From Flavobacteriales bacterium (GTDB lineage: Bacteria; Bacteroidota; Bacteroidia; Flavobacteriales_F; PHOS-HE28), in assembly GCA_016713875.1 (NCBI GenBank), contig JADJOI010000003.1, positions 124,001-188,000 of the forward strand: a stretch of DNA of 64,000 bases, read 5' to 3'. Every line of letters starts with the position of its first letter. Position 1 is the stretch's first letter. Shown here piece after piece: positions 8,943-16,104 of the stretch. A program made the translations under genes and the position numbers. Below the pieces are notes generated by a model. It was not told where the DNA came from. It did no database searches and saw only the letters and a list, made by a program, of their open reading frames with translations.

Positions 8943-9134
8943 ATGACCCAACCCTTCAGCGTGCGCATCTTCCTGGTGGATGGCGACCCGGCCGGCATCA
9001 AGGTGGTGGAGAAGAGCAATTGGACCGGCGTGGGGTTGGTCTTCCCCCAGAGCCTGTTCGGCAAGGCCAAGGCCCGGCCGGAGCTGCTGCGCACCGGCGT
9101 GTACGTGCTGGTGGGCCCCGGCGAGAGCGCCCAG
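8943..9134 (+). pseudogene. truncated copy of the GIY-YIG/DUF4357 gene start
   Basis: The 192 bases from this ATG repeat the first 192 bases of the gene at 10129 with about five differences, giving the same 64 residues. After 9134 the similarity stops abruptly and the frame runs only to a stop at 9170. The copy lacks the rest of the nuclease domain and all of DUF4357, so it is a remnant. Confidence 0.8.
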
Positions 9135-9247
9135 CCGCGGATCCATTGCCGAGGAAGTGCCACGCGATGAGATTCCTGATAAGTTCAATGCCGCCCGACC
9201 GGACGCTCATTCACCCCTGAAAGACAACACCCCAAAACCACGCCCTC

Positions 9248-9616
9248 ATGCCCCTAATCGATGTCCAATTCAACTTGCTCAGCACGCAATGCTGTTTTGC
9301 CCTGTACAATGGCTCACTTACTGGTGCGGGCAACGTTCAGATGTACTTCGTGGACAATGGCCAGACCGTGGTGGATACGCAGGCCGCGGGTACGACCCGC
9401 TATTACCATATCCAACAGAGCACCGCAGGCGGTTGGCTTCGATTGCAATGGGATACACCGGACAATGTGCTGCTCTTGTTCGCACAGTGCAACGACGGCC
9501 TGAGCCAGGTGGTCGTGAACGGCGGTGCACCGGTGAACATACCGGTGGGCACATGCCCGTTCACGCCGGCATTGACCAAAGAAGAACCGAACCTCCGCGT
9601 TGAGGCGGGAAGTTGA
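9248..9616 (+). CDS. hypothetical protein
   Basis: 122 residues, not recognised. It looks like a small all-beta protein with alternating hydrophobic and polar residues and three cysteines (CC near residues 15-16, C near 77, C near 103). No signal peptide or membrane span is seen. It lies in the 994-bp segment between the two copies of the GIY-YIG gene start and converges on a minus-strand ORF ending at 9638. Composition is lower in GC than the core genes. It may be cargo of a small insertion. Confidence 0.5.
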   Translation: MPLIDVQFNLLSTQCCFALYNGSLTGAGNVQMYFVDNGQTVVDTQAAGTTRYYHIQQSTAGGWLRLQWDTPDNVLLLFAQCNDGLSQVVVNGGAPVNIPVGTCPFTPALTKEEPNLRVEAGS

Positions 9617-9637
9617 ACGGAAGCGAAAGTGACCGGG

Positions 9638-9961
9638 TCAAAGATGTCCACCGCGCTTCAACCACTTGCGCCGGAAGCGATAAAGCTCAGCCTCCGACAT
9701 GGAGCCTTGCGCGAACTCGGTGTAATTGCCGGTCACCCGCCACTCTTGCCCTGTCCAGAAGATCGACTTGTTCCAGAACAGACCGAAGTGGTAGGTGCCC
9801 TGGGCATCCTGCGTGGTAACGAAGTCGCCATTGCCAACGCTGAGCGGAAAGCTCGTTGGATAGTCCCGGTCCTTCAAGTGTTTGCCCTTCGCATTGAACA
9901 CCTTGATTGTCTGTTCTCCAAGTGGAGAAGCTTTGCTGGGTCGGGTGGTTCTCTTGGCCAT
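9638..9961 (-). CDS. hypothetical small basic protein
   Basis: 107 residues, not recognised. The N terminus is basic (MAKRTTRPSK), the middle rich in Phe/Tyr/Trp and Gly, and the C terminus ends in a basic helix (YRFRRKWLKR). That suggests nucleic-acid or membrane-surface contact but is not diagnostic. It converges with the ORF ending at 9616 (21-base gap) and lies in the same inter-repeat segment. The opposite-strand ORF over the same bases has no sensible protein character, which favours this strand. Confidence 0.45.
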   Translation of the reverse strand: MAKRTTRPSKASPLGEQTIKVFNAKGKHLKDRDYPTSFPLSVGNGDFVTTQDAQGTYHFGLFWNKSIFWTGQEWRVTGNYTEFAQGSMSEAELYRFRRKWLKRGGHL

Positions 9962-10128
9962 GATGGAGGTTGGGTGGTTGCGAGCTCTAAGGTAGCCTTC
10001 GTTGAAACCGCACCAAGCTTGTCAGGGACCAGCCAGTGCATTACGCGGCGGAACATGCTGGAATTGGGCCTCACATCGAAAGACACGCCGATCCGGAGGA
10101 CCAGCCTCCAACAACTCCGCACACGATC

Positions 10129-10320
10129 ATGACCCAACCCTTCAGCGTGCGCATCTTCCTGGTGGATGGCGACCCGGCCGGCATCAAGGTGGTGGAGAAG
10201 AGCAATTGGACCGGCGTGGGGCTGGTGTTCCCCCAGAGCCTGTTCGGCAAGGCCAAGGCACGGCCGGAGCTGCTGCGCACCGGCGTGTACGTGTTGGTGG
10301 GCCCGGGCGAGAGCGCCCAG
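10129..10320 (+). repeat. 192-bp direct repeat, downstream copy
   Basis: Pairs with 8943-9134, with about five substitutions and no gaps. Both copies begin exactly at the ATG of the GIY-YIG gene and are separated by 994 bp of unrelated sequence. Confidence 0.85.
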
Positions 10321-10981
10321 CGCCCGCGCGTGTACATCGGCGAGGGCGACCCTATTTTACCCCGCCTCAACCAGCACGAACTGAAGAAGGACTGGTGGAC
10401 CCATGCCGTCTGCTTCACCAGCAAGGACCAGAATCTGAACAAGGCGCACATCCAATACCTGGAGTCGCGCCTGGTGGAGCTGGCCGCCGCCGCCAAGCGC
10501 TGCGACCTGGACAACGGCAACACGCCCCAGCCCCCCAGCCTCAGCGAAGCTGACCGCGCCGATGCCGAGGGCTTCCTGCAAGATGTCCTGCTCTGCATGC
10601 CCATCCTGGGTCATGCCTTCTTCGAGCAGGCCAGCCAGGCCAAAGCCATCAGTCAGCGCTACCACCTGAGCGCACGTGGGGTGCAAGCCGAGGGCTTCGA
10701 GAGCTCGGAGGGCTTTGTGGTGGTGAAGGGGTCGCAGATCGCTTCTGACGATGTCCCCAGCATGCAGGCGTACCTCCGCGAGATGCGAGCGGCATTGGAG
10801 AAGGATGGCTTGCTGACCGTGGAGGGGGCGCTTCATCCTAACGCAGGACTACACGTTCGCCAGCCCCAGCACGGCAGCGAGCGTGATGGTGGGGCGGAAC
10901 ATGAACGGCCGCGAGGCGTGGAAGACGAAGGAGGGGCGGACGTTGAAGGAGGTGCAGGAGGGGAACTTGCCTGAAGCATGA
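10129..10981 (+). CDS. GIY-YIG nuclease family protein with C-terminal DUF4357 (frameshifted)
   Basis: The protein starts MTQPFSVRIFLVDGDPAG. It contains GVYVLVG and PRVYIGEGD, the two GIY-YIG strands, then HELKKDWW and an HIQYLESRLVE helix typical of GIY-YIG nucleases fused to DUF4357. As written the frame runs on to 10974 with a meaningless tail. If one G is removed from the G5 run at 10824-10828, translation continues as RFILTQDYTFASPSTAAS and NGREAWK, a textbook DUF4357 end. The stop then falls at 10979-10981, overlapping the next start by ATGA. The restored frame is therefore almost certainly the ancestral one; whether the extra G is a sequencing error or a real mutation is open. Members occur next to restriction systems as accessory nucleases. 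Confidence 0.75.
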
Positions 10982-11301
10982 GCGCGGGTCCACAGAAACG
11001 CACCGAGCATAAGCGAACGCCGGGTGACATTGAGATCACGCGCTTCGAGCTGCTGCGCATCTTCGATGGGGAAGCCGCGGAGGTGGAACTGTTCGAGCGC
11101 AAGTACTTCTGCGGCACCTGCCATGTTCCCAACCGCCGCTTGGTGAACTACCGGGTGATGGTGACCAAGCTGAACGACATCGCCTTGCTGGGCACGTGCA
11201 GCGGCTGCCACACCATTGCCGCCCGCTACATCGAGACCGGCGAGGACCCGGAGAAGGTGAAGCGGATACGGGCGGTGCTGCGGGAGCGGAAGAAGCGATA
11301 G
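10978..11301 (+). CDS. small protein with two CxxC pairs, probable zinc ribbon
   Basis: 107 residues. Two cysteine pairs, CGTC near residue 44 and CSGC near residue 78, are spaced like the knuckles of a zinc ribbon; the rest is charged with a very basic C terminus (RAVLRERKKR). It begins on ATGA overlapping the frame-corrected stop of the GIY-YIG/DUF4357 gene, so it is probably translated with it. A DNA- or RNA-binding accessory role is likely, but no named family was recognised. It converges with the SecB-like gene ending at 11378; the 76 bases between hold nothing obvious. Confidence 0.7.
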   Translation: MSAGPQKRTEHKRTPGDIEITRFELLRIFDGEAAEVELFERKYFCGTCHVPNRRLVNYRVMVTKLNDIALLGTCSGCHTIAARYIETGEDPEKVKRIRAVLRERKKR

Positions 11302-11377
11302 ACCCGCAGCTGACACTCAATAACCACAGGACATTGGATGTGCTTATGGCACATCTGCGGCACTTGGCGCAGGGTCA

Positions 11378-11824
11378 TCAATTGCCCTCCAGTGGCAGCT
11401 CTGGCGCAAAGGCCTTCACGTCCATCAATGGCAGCAGCGCCCCGTGCAAGGGCGTACCCTTGAACACGCCGAACATGATGCCGCGGGTGGTGGAAATGGC
11501 GATGCCATTGAGCGTGGCCATAAGCTCCGGCGGAAGAACGGCGATGCCTTGATCGTTCTTGGGAATGTGCGACGTGTAGTCGGCCAGAGAGAACGACACC
11601 ACCGCAGCCAGCCTGCCGACCGGCAACGAACTGCGCTGCGTGCTGATGTTCACAGTGACCACGCTAAGGATCCACCCCTGTTCATCGTGGACCAAGTTCT
11701 CCAGGTTCACGTTGAAGTTCAGACCAGAAGCCGCCTCCTCCGGCAGCGGTGCGGGGTGGATATGCGCCTCGCGCAGTTCGATCGCATTGATGCTGTATCT
11801 ATACGGGGGCTTGGGATCGCTCAT
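11378..11824 (-). CDS. SecB-like chaperone, third gene of a toxin-antitoxin unit
   Basis: 148 residues. Alternating beta strands are followed by a C-terminal helix and the segment STTRGIMFGVFKGTP, which resembles the end of SecB (helix, then a TRG-F-P stretch). SecB-like chaperones encoded as third genes of HigBA-type operons protect or fold the antitoxin. The start ATG overlaps the antitoxin stop by one base (TGATG at 11822-11826), so translation is coupled. The family assignment is by pattern and context; the fold would need a structure comparison. Confidence 0.55.
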   Translation of the reverse strand: MSDPKPPYRYSINAIELREAHIHPAPLPEEAASGLNFNVNLENLVHDEQGWILSVVTVNISTQRSSLPVGRLAAVVSFSLADYTSHIPKNDQGIAVLPPELMATLNGIAISTTRGIMFGVFKGTPLHGALLPLMDVKAFAPELPLEGN

Positions 11825-12297
11825 CAGGCGTAGCAGTGTTGGTGCGTGCCATACAGGAACATCGGTTCGCTAACCGTATTGGTGGTGCCCGTGGCCCGCG
11901 AACGGCTCACCAGTTCACCACCTGCGAGATGGGCTTCGCGAGGTATGGTACCCTGCGCAGCAACAATGATGTTGACGCTCTTCGAGAAGATGACCCTGTT
12001 CTCCACGGGGCGCACAAGGTCAGCCACGGTCACACCGAGCACGGCTGCGATATCCACCAAGGCGTCCATCGTGAAATTATGCCCACCTGAAAGCCACTTG
12101 GTGACCAAGGAGGCACCCTTCAGCTCGCATTGTTCGGCGAGCTGCTTCTTCTGCATGCCGCGTTCGTCGAGCAGGTTGCCAATGCGGGTGGCCACGCGCA
12201 GTTTGATCGCCACTTTCTCCTGCTGCTTCGGTGTGATCTGTGCGAGGATGGCGTCCAGCATGGGGCTGTTCCAGGCTTCAGGGGTCTTGCTCATCAT
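11824..12297 (-). CDS. XRE-family antitoxin
   Basis: 157 residues from the ATG at 12297; a GTG 21 bases earlier is possible but lies deeper inside the upstream gene. A central XRE helix-turn-helix is clear (KKQLAEQCELKG, then a TKWLSGGHNF and ALVDIAAVLGV block). The N-terminal helix resembles antitoxins that begin with a toxin-binding segment. The extended C terminus, after the repressor domain, could be the chaperone-addiction tail expected of a toxin-antitoxin-chaperone unit. It overlaps the upstream toxin-like gene by 20 bases and the SecB-like gene by one base. Confidence 0.75.
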   Translation of the reverse strand: MMSKTPEAWNSPMLDAILAQITPKQQEKVAIKLRVATRIGNLLDERGMQKKQLAEQCELKGASLVTKWLSGGHNFTMDALVDIAAVLGVTVADLVRPVENRVIFSKSVNIIVAAQGTIPREAHLAGGELVSRSRATGTTNTVSEPMFLYGTHQHCYA

Positions 12298-12778
12298 CAA
12301 GTACAATTGTGAAGTCACCTATCCATTCGAGTTCGTCGGCCGTCCAGGTGAGCTCTCGTTCTGTCATCTTTTGCTTCATGGCCTCGGAGATGGCGATCAT
12401 CTCTTCGGCCGCTGCTCTCAACTTCGGGTCATCCTGCCAGGCTCGTACGGTCTTCGGCCCACCGCCACCAAGCAGGAGGATCGTAGCGCCATATCGAATG
12501 CCGTATGCGCGGAGTTTATGATCCGGATCATCGGAAACGGCAACAACTAGATCGCCCGGCAGTCCTTCGTTCACCCGAAAGAGGTGCGCGTTCAAACCAG
12601 TCTGTTGTCCCATGGCCCGGAGCTTGGCCACTAGGTTCGCGGTCTCGTCTGGGTGGTGTGTGTTGCATTCCTTCAGAAAGGCATCGAACAAGGTCACATT
12701 CTCACCCTCTTTTACAAGGGTATAGATGGTAGCCCGGCGGCCAGAGAGTTGTACGTACTTGACGACCCGATAGTTCAT
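12278..12778 (-). CDS. RelE/HigB-like putative toxin
   Basis: 166 residues. The stretch LRAYGIRYGATILLL then GGGGPKT and a following basic/acidic helix resemble the core strands of RelE/HigB-type toxins, where an LRA-R strand precedes the hydrophobic strand and a K-T loop. It is longer than a typical toxin, with an extra N-terminal helix-rich part. It is first in the three-gene unit reading leftward and overlaps the antitoxin start. No catalytic residues can be assigned with certainty; the toxin role rests on order and this pattern. Confidence 0.6.
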   Translation of the reverse strand: MNYRVVKYVQLSGRRATIYTLVKEGENVTLFDAFLKECNTHHPDETANLVAKLRAMGQQTGLNAHLFRVNEGLPGDLVVAVSDDPDHKLRAYGIRYGATILLLGGGGPKTVRAWQDDPKLRAAAEEMIAISEAMKQKMTERELTWTADELEWIGDFTIVLDDEQDP

Positions 12779-12852
12779 CTAAAGCCGAAGTTGAACCTAC
12801 CGTACGGATCGCCGAGCACCCAAAATTCACCCGGAGGTGTATTTTGACAGGG

Positions 12853-12860
12853 CAAAGATA
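12853..12860 (-). promoter_or_regulatory. candidate -7 element for the toxin-antitoxin-chaperone unit
   Basis: TATCTTTG on the minus strand fits TAnnTTTG exactly and lies 74 bases upstream of the toxin-like start at 12778. No TTG is seen 19-21 bases upstream, so the match is only half a promoter. Confidence 0.4.
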
Positions 12861-12936
12861 GGGTATCCCGGTTCGTCGAGCTCCATCCCCTGATCGTCGA
12901 TTTTCCAGTCAACCGCATAATGCCTAAGATAGCCGA

Positions 12937-14412
12937 ATGACCAGTACAGCCATCGTCAACAAAGTCTGGAACTTCTGCCACACCCTGCGCGATGATGGCG
13001 TGGGCTACGGCGACTACCTGGAGCAGCTCACCTACCTGCTGTTCCTGAAGATGGCCGATGAGTACAGCAAGCCGCCCTACACCCGCGATACGCACATCCC
13101 CAAGGGCTTCGACTGGCAGAGCCTGCGCGGCAAGAGCGGCGCCGAGCTGGAGAGCCACTACGTGAAGCTGCTGGACAAGCTGGGCAAGGAACCCGGCATG
13201 CTCGGCGACATCTTCGTGAAGGCCCAGAACAAGATCAGCGACCCGGCCAAACTCCACAAGCTCATCAACCTGATCGACGGTGAGAGCTGGGTGCTGCTGG
13301 GCGCCGATGTGAAGGGCGACATCTACGAGGGTCTGCTGCAGAAGAACGCCGAGGACACCAAGAGCGGTGCCGGGCAGTACTTCACGCCGCGTCCACTGAT
13401 CCAGGCCATGGTGGAGTGCGTGCGCCCCGAGCCCATGAAGACCATCGCCGACCCGGCCTGCGGTACCGGCGGTTTCTTCCTGGCGGCCTATGACTTCCTG
13501 ACCACCGAGCACAAGCTGAACAAGGAGCAGCTGAAGTTCCTGAAGTACGAAACGTTCCAAGGCTGGGAGATCGTGGCCAGTACCGCACGCCTGGCGCTGA
13601 TGAACCTCTTCCTCCACAACGTGGGGGACATGGACCACCAAAGCCCCATCACCCGCGACGACAGCTTGCGCGCCACGCCCGCCAAGAGCTTCGACTATGT
13701 GCTGACCAACCCGCCCTTCGGCAAGAAGAGCAGCACCACGGTGACCAACGACCAAGGCGAAGAGAAGCGCGAAGCCCTGAGCTACAACCGGCAGGACTTC
13801 TGGGCCACTACGAGCAACAAGCAGCTCAACTTCGTGCAGCACATCCGCAGCATGCTGAAGATCGGTGGCACGGCGGCCGTGGTATTGCCGGACAACGTCC
13901 TCTTCGAGGGTGGTGCGGGCGAAACTGTGCGGAAGGAGTTGCTGAAGACCACCGAACTGCACACCATCCTACGCTTGCCCACGGGCCTATTCTATGCGCA
14001 AGGCGTAAAGGCGAACGTGCTCTTCTTCGAGAACAAAGCTGCCAGCAAGAACCCCTGGTCCAACGAGGTGTGGATCTACGACTACCGCACCAACATCAAG
14101 CACACGCTGAAGACCGATCCGCTCCAGTACGAGGACCTGAAGGACTTCATTGCCTGCTACAACCCCGAGGACCGTCACAAGCGCAAGGCTACCTGGTCTG
14201 ACAAGTCACCCGAAGGCCGTTGGCGCAAGTACAGCTACGGCGAGATCGTGGCCCGCGACAAGGCCAGCCTGGACATCTTCTGGCTGAAGGACGACAGCCT
14301 GGAGGACAGCGCCAACCTGCCCGAACCCGGCGTACTCGCCGCCGCGATCGTGGAGGACCTGGAGGCGGCGCTGGAACAGTTCAGGATGATCGCGGGGGAT
14401 CTGACCAAGTGA
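12937..14412 (+). CDS. hsdM: type I restriction-modification DNA methyltransferase (HsdM)
   Basis: 491 residues, full length. A helical N-terminal domain precedes the SAM-binding motif I (DPACGTGGF, residues 172-180) and the catalytic NPPF at 258-261 of gamma-class adenine-N6 methyltransferases. HsdM with HsdS methylates adenines in the bipartite target and protects the host. It lies 6 kb downstream of hsdS and opposite the toxin-antitoxin-chaperone unit, so it must have its own promoter in 12779-12936. Its composition is that of the core genome and it is intact. Separation from hsdS is unusual, because methylation must be available before restriction. Confidence 0.95.
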   Translation: MTSTAIVNKVWNFCHTLRDDGVGYGDYLEQLTYLLFLKMADEYSKPPYTRDTHIPKGFDWQSLRGKSGAELESHYVKLLDKLGKEPGMLGDIFVKAQNKISDPAKLHKLINLIDGESWVLLGADVKGDIYEGLLQKNAEDTKSGAGQYFTPRPLIQAMVECVRPEPMKTIADPACGTGGFFLAAYDFLTTEHKLNKEQLKFLKYETFQGWEIVASTARLALMNLFLHNVGDMDHQSPITRDDSLRATPAKSFDYVLTNPPFGKKSSTTVTNDQGEEKREALSYNRQDFWATTSNKQLNFVQHIRSMLKIGGTAAVVLPDNVLFEGGAGETVRKELLKTTELHTILRLPTGLFYAQGVKANVLFFENKAASKNPWSNEVWIYDYRTNIKHTLKTDPLQYEDLKDFIACYNPEDRHKRKATWSDKSPEGRWRKYSYGEIVARDKASLDIFWLKDDSLEDSANLPEPGVLAAAIVEDLEAALEQFRMIAGDLTK

Positions 14413-14518
14413 GGGACATGGGCTTTGCCATCGCGATGTGACCCATGATCGGGCGAGTGGACAAAGAAGCGCAGGCGTTTGAGTGATCTGCCATACATGA
14501 CCGACCGAGGAAGGACGG

Positions 14519-14702
14519 CGAGGGCGGCTGGTGGCCGGAAGCTGGAGGCCAAGAGCCAAGGACCAAGGAGCAAGAATGAAGAACCAAGACCGCCTGCGCC
14601 ACTGAGGACCGAACGATGGAGGAGGGTGTGGGCGGCTGGTGGCCGGAAGCCGGAAGCTGGAGGCTGGAGGCTGGAGCCAAGGACCAAGAGCCCAGGTCCA
14701 CA
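14519..14702 (+). repeat. degenerate GGAAGCTGGAGGC-type intergenic repeat
   Basis: Short units such as GGCCGGAAGCTGGAGG recur many times with variation. The same unit family appears at 22137-22190, 26041-26125 (inverted) and 38988-39175. It forms part of a 669-base gap after hsdM without a credible gene. Confidence 0.7.
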
Positions 14703-14822
14703 GCACCCACCAACCCGCCCACGGCCTCCGGCCGGCCGGCGGACCAGCTGACCTGAAGACCTGGAGCGCGGCCTGGGATGACGGTGGGGCGTTGATCGGT
14801 ACATGCACCAAGCACTTCCATG

Positions 14823-14964
14823 CCGTCACTGCGAGGCGGCAGATGGCCGCCGCAGCAGTCTCCCCGGGGTGGACGGGATCATGCACGGCGAGGGGCCGCC
14901 TTCGCTGAAGCTGCGGCGAGCCGAAGAGATCGCTCCGCCGGCAGAGTCCGGTTCGCGATGACGG
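14823..14964. repeat. imperfect inverted-repeat element
   Basis: The ends CCGTCACTGCGA (14823-14834) and TCGCGATGACGG (14953-14964) are inverted copies matching 10 of 12. A partial second copy of the left end, with its upstream flank, starts near 14976. The shape is that of a small non-coding palindromic element; it encodes no protein. Confidence 0.5.
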
Positions 14965-15081
14965 GTGAGGAGATGATCAGCACATGCACCAAACGCGACC
15001 GTACCGTTCCTGCGAGGCGGTAGGAGGTCGCCGATCCCCATCCCCCCGCTTCTCCCCATCTTCGTGGAACACCCCATTCCC

Positions 15082-16035
15082 ATGCGCACGATCCTCATCC
15101 CCATCCTGCTGCTGGCCGGGGCGCTGCCCGCCCAACAGGTGACGCTGACGCAGACCGGTCCGTGGACGGCGCCGGCGGGGGTGGACACCATCACGGTGGA
15201 ACTGATCGGTCCCGGCGGCAACGGCGGCACCAACGGCGGTGGTGGTGGCGGTGGGGGCGGATATGTGCGCCGCACGGTGGCGGTGCAGCCGGGCAGCGCG
15301 ATCAGTTTCGTGGTGGGCACCGGCGGCAGCGGGCTGGGCACCATCGCAGGCGGCCTGGGCCTCATCGCGGAGGCGGGCGCCAACGGCACCACGGTGCCCA
15401 ACCCCGGCATCGGGGGCGGTGGCGCGGGCGGTGCGGGCATCGGCGGCACGGTGAACCGCAGCGGCGGCCCGGGCGGCGGCGGCTACTGGACCTACTTCGG
15501 CGGTGGGGGCGGTGGCGCCGCGGGCGCACAGGGCAACGGTGGGCCGGGCGGCAACACCATTGCGTGGAACGGCAACTGCCTGACGCCGGGCGGCGCGGGC
15601 GGCAGCGGCGGCGGAGCGCCGGCCGGTGCGGGCGGCAAGGGTGCGGGCTTCACCGATGCCAACTGCACGGTGACCGATCCCGAGGGCCACGGCGGTGCAT
15701 TCGGCGGCGGCGGCGGTGGCGGCAACGGCATCGGTTCGCCCGGTGGCACGGGCGGCGATGGCGTGGTGATCATCACGTGGAACACGTCCACCGCCTTGGT
15801 GGAGCGCGATGCCTGGGCCGGCCTGCGTGCGGTGGTGTCGGAGGGCCGCGTGGAGCTGCGCAATGCCCCGGCGGGCGCGTGGTGCACGCTGGTGGATGCG
15901 CGCGGCGCGGTGCGGTGCAGCGGATCGGCGGACGCCCTCGCCCGCTGCACGGACCTGCCCCCGGGCGTGTGGGCCGTGCACGTGCGCACCGGCACGCAGG
16001 AGCGGGTGCTGAAGGTGGTGGTGCCGGCGCTGTAG
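15082..16035 (+). CDS. secreted glycine-rich protein with T9SS sorting domain
   Basis: 317 residues from the ATG at 15082; an upstream GTG at 15064 would spoil the signal peptide. Signal peptide MRTILIPILLLAGALPAQQ. Residues about 30-235 form a glycine-rich domain with many GGxGG runs, as in predicted beta-solenoid or adhesin-like surface proteins. The last 80 residues (PPGVWAVHVRTG, VLKVVVP) look like a type A sorting domain. The product should be exported by Sec and then T9SS to the cell surface or medium. No enzymatic motif is seen. It is alone on this strand, converging with the gene ending at 16105. Confidence 0.7.
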   Translation: MRTILIPILLLAGALPAQQVTLTQTGPWTAPAGVDTITVELIGPGGNGGTNGGGGGGGGGYVRRTVAVQPGSAISFVVGTGGSGLGTIAGGLGLIAEAGANGTTVPNPGIGGGGAGGAGIGGTVNRSGGPGGGGYWTYFGGGGGGAAGAQGNGGPGGNTIAWNGNCLTPGGAGGSGGGAPAGAGGKGAGFTDANCTVTDPEGHGGAFGGGGGGGNGIGSPGGTGGDGVVIITWNTSTALVERDAWAGLRAVVSEGRVELRNAPAGAWCTLVDARGAVRCSGSADALARCTDLPPGVWAVHVRTGTQERVLKVVVPAL

Positions 16036-16104
16036 CGGTGCGCGGGCCCATCTGCGCGCCGACGACCTGCGTTCCGTTCCTTCAGTAGCGCGGACGCGAC
16101 ATGT

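Noticed and set aside
8980..9603. 207-codon frame across the truncated GIY-YIG copy
   Set aside because: Out of frame with the real repeat and full of Arg/Ala/Pro bias.
14479..15023. Several short ORFs in the gap after hsdM
   Set aside because: They arise from the repeat array and palindromic element; composition is not protein-like and no start signals are seen.
15162..16088. Alternative frame over the glycine-rich gene
   Set aside because: Arg/His/Gly-rich shadow frame lacking a signal peptide.
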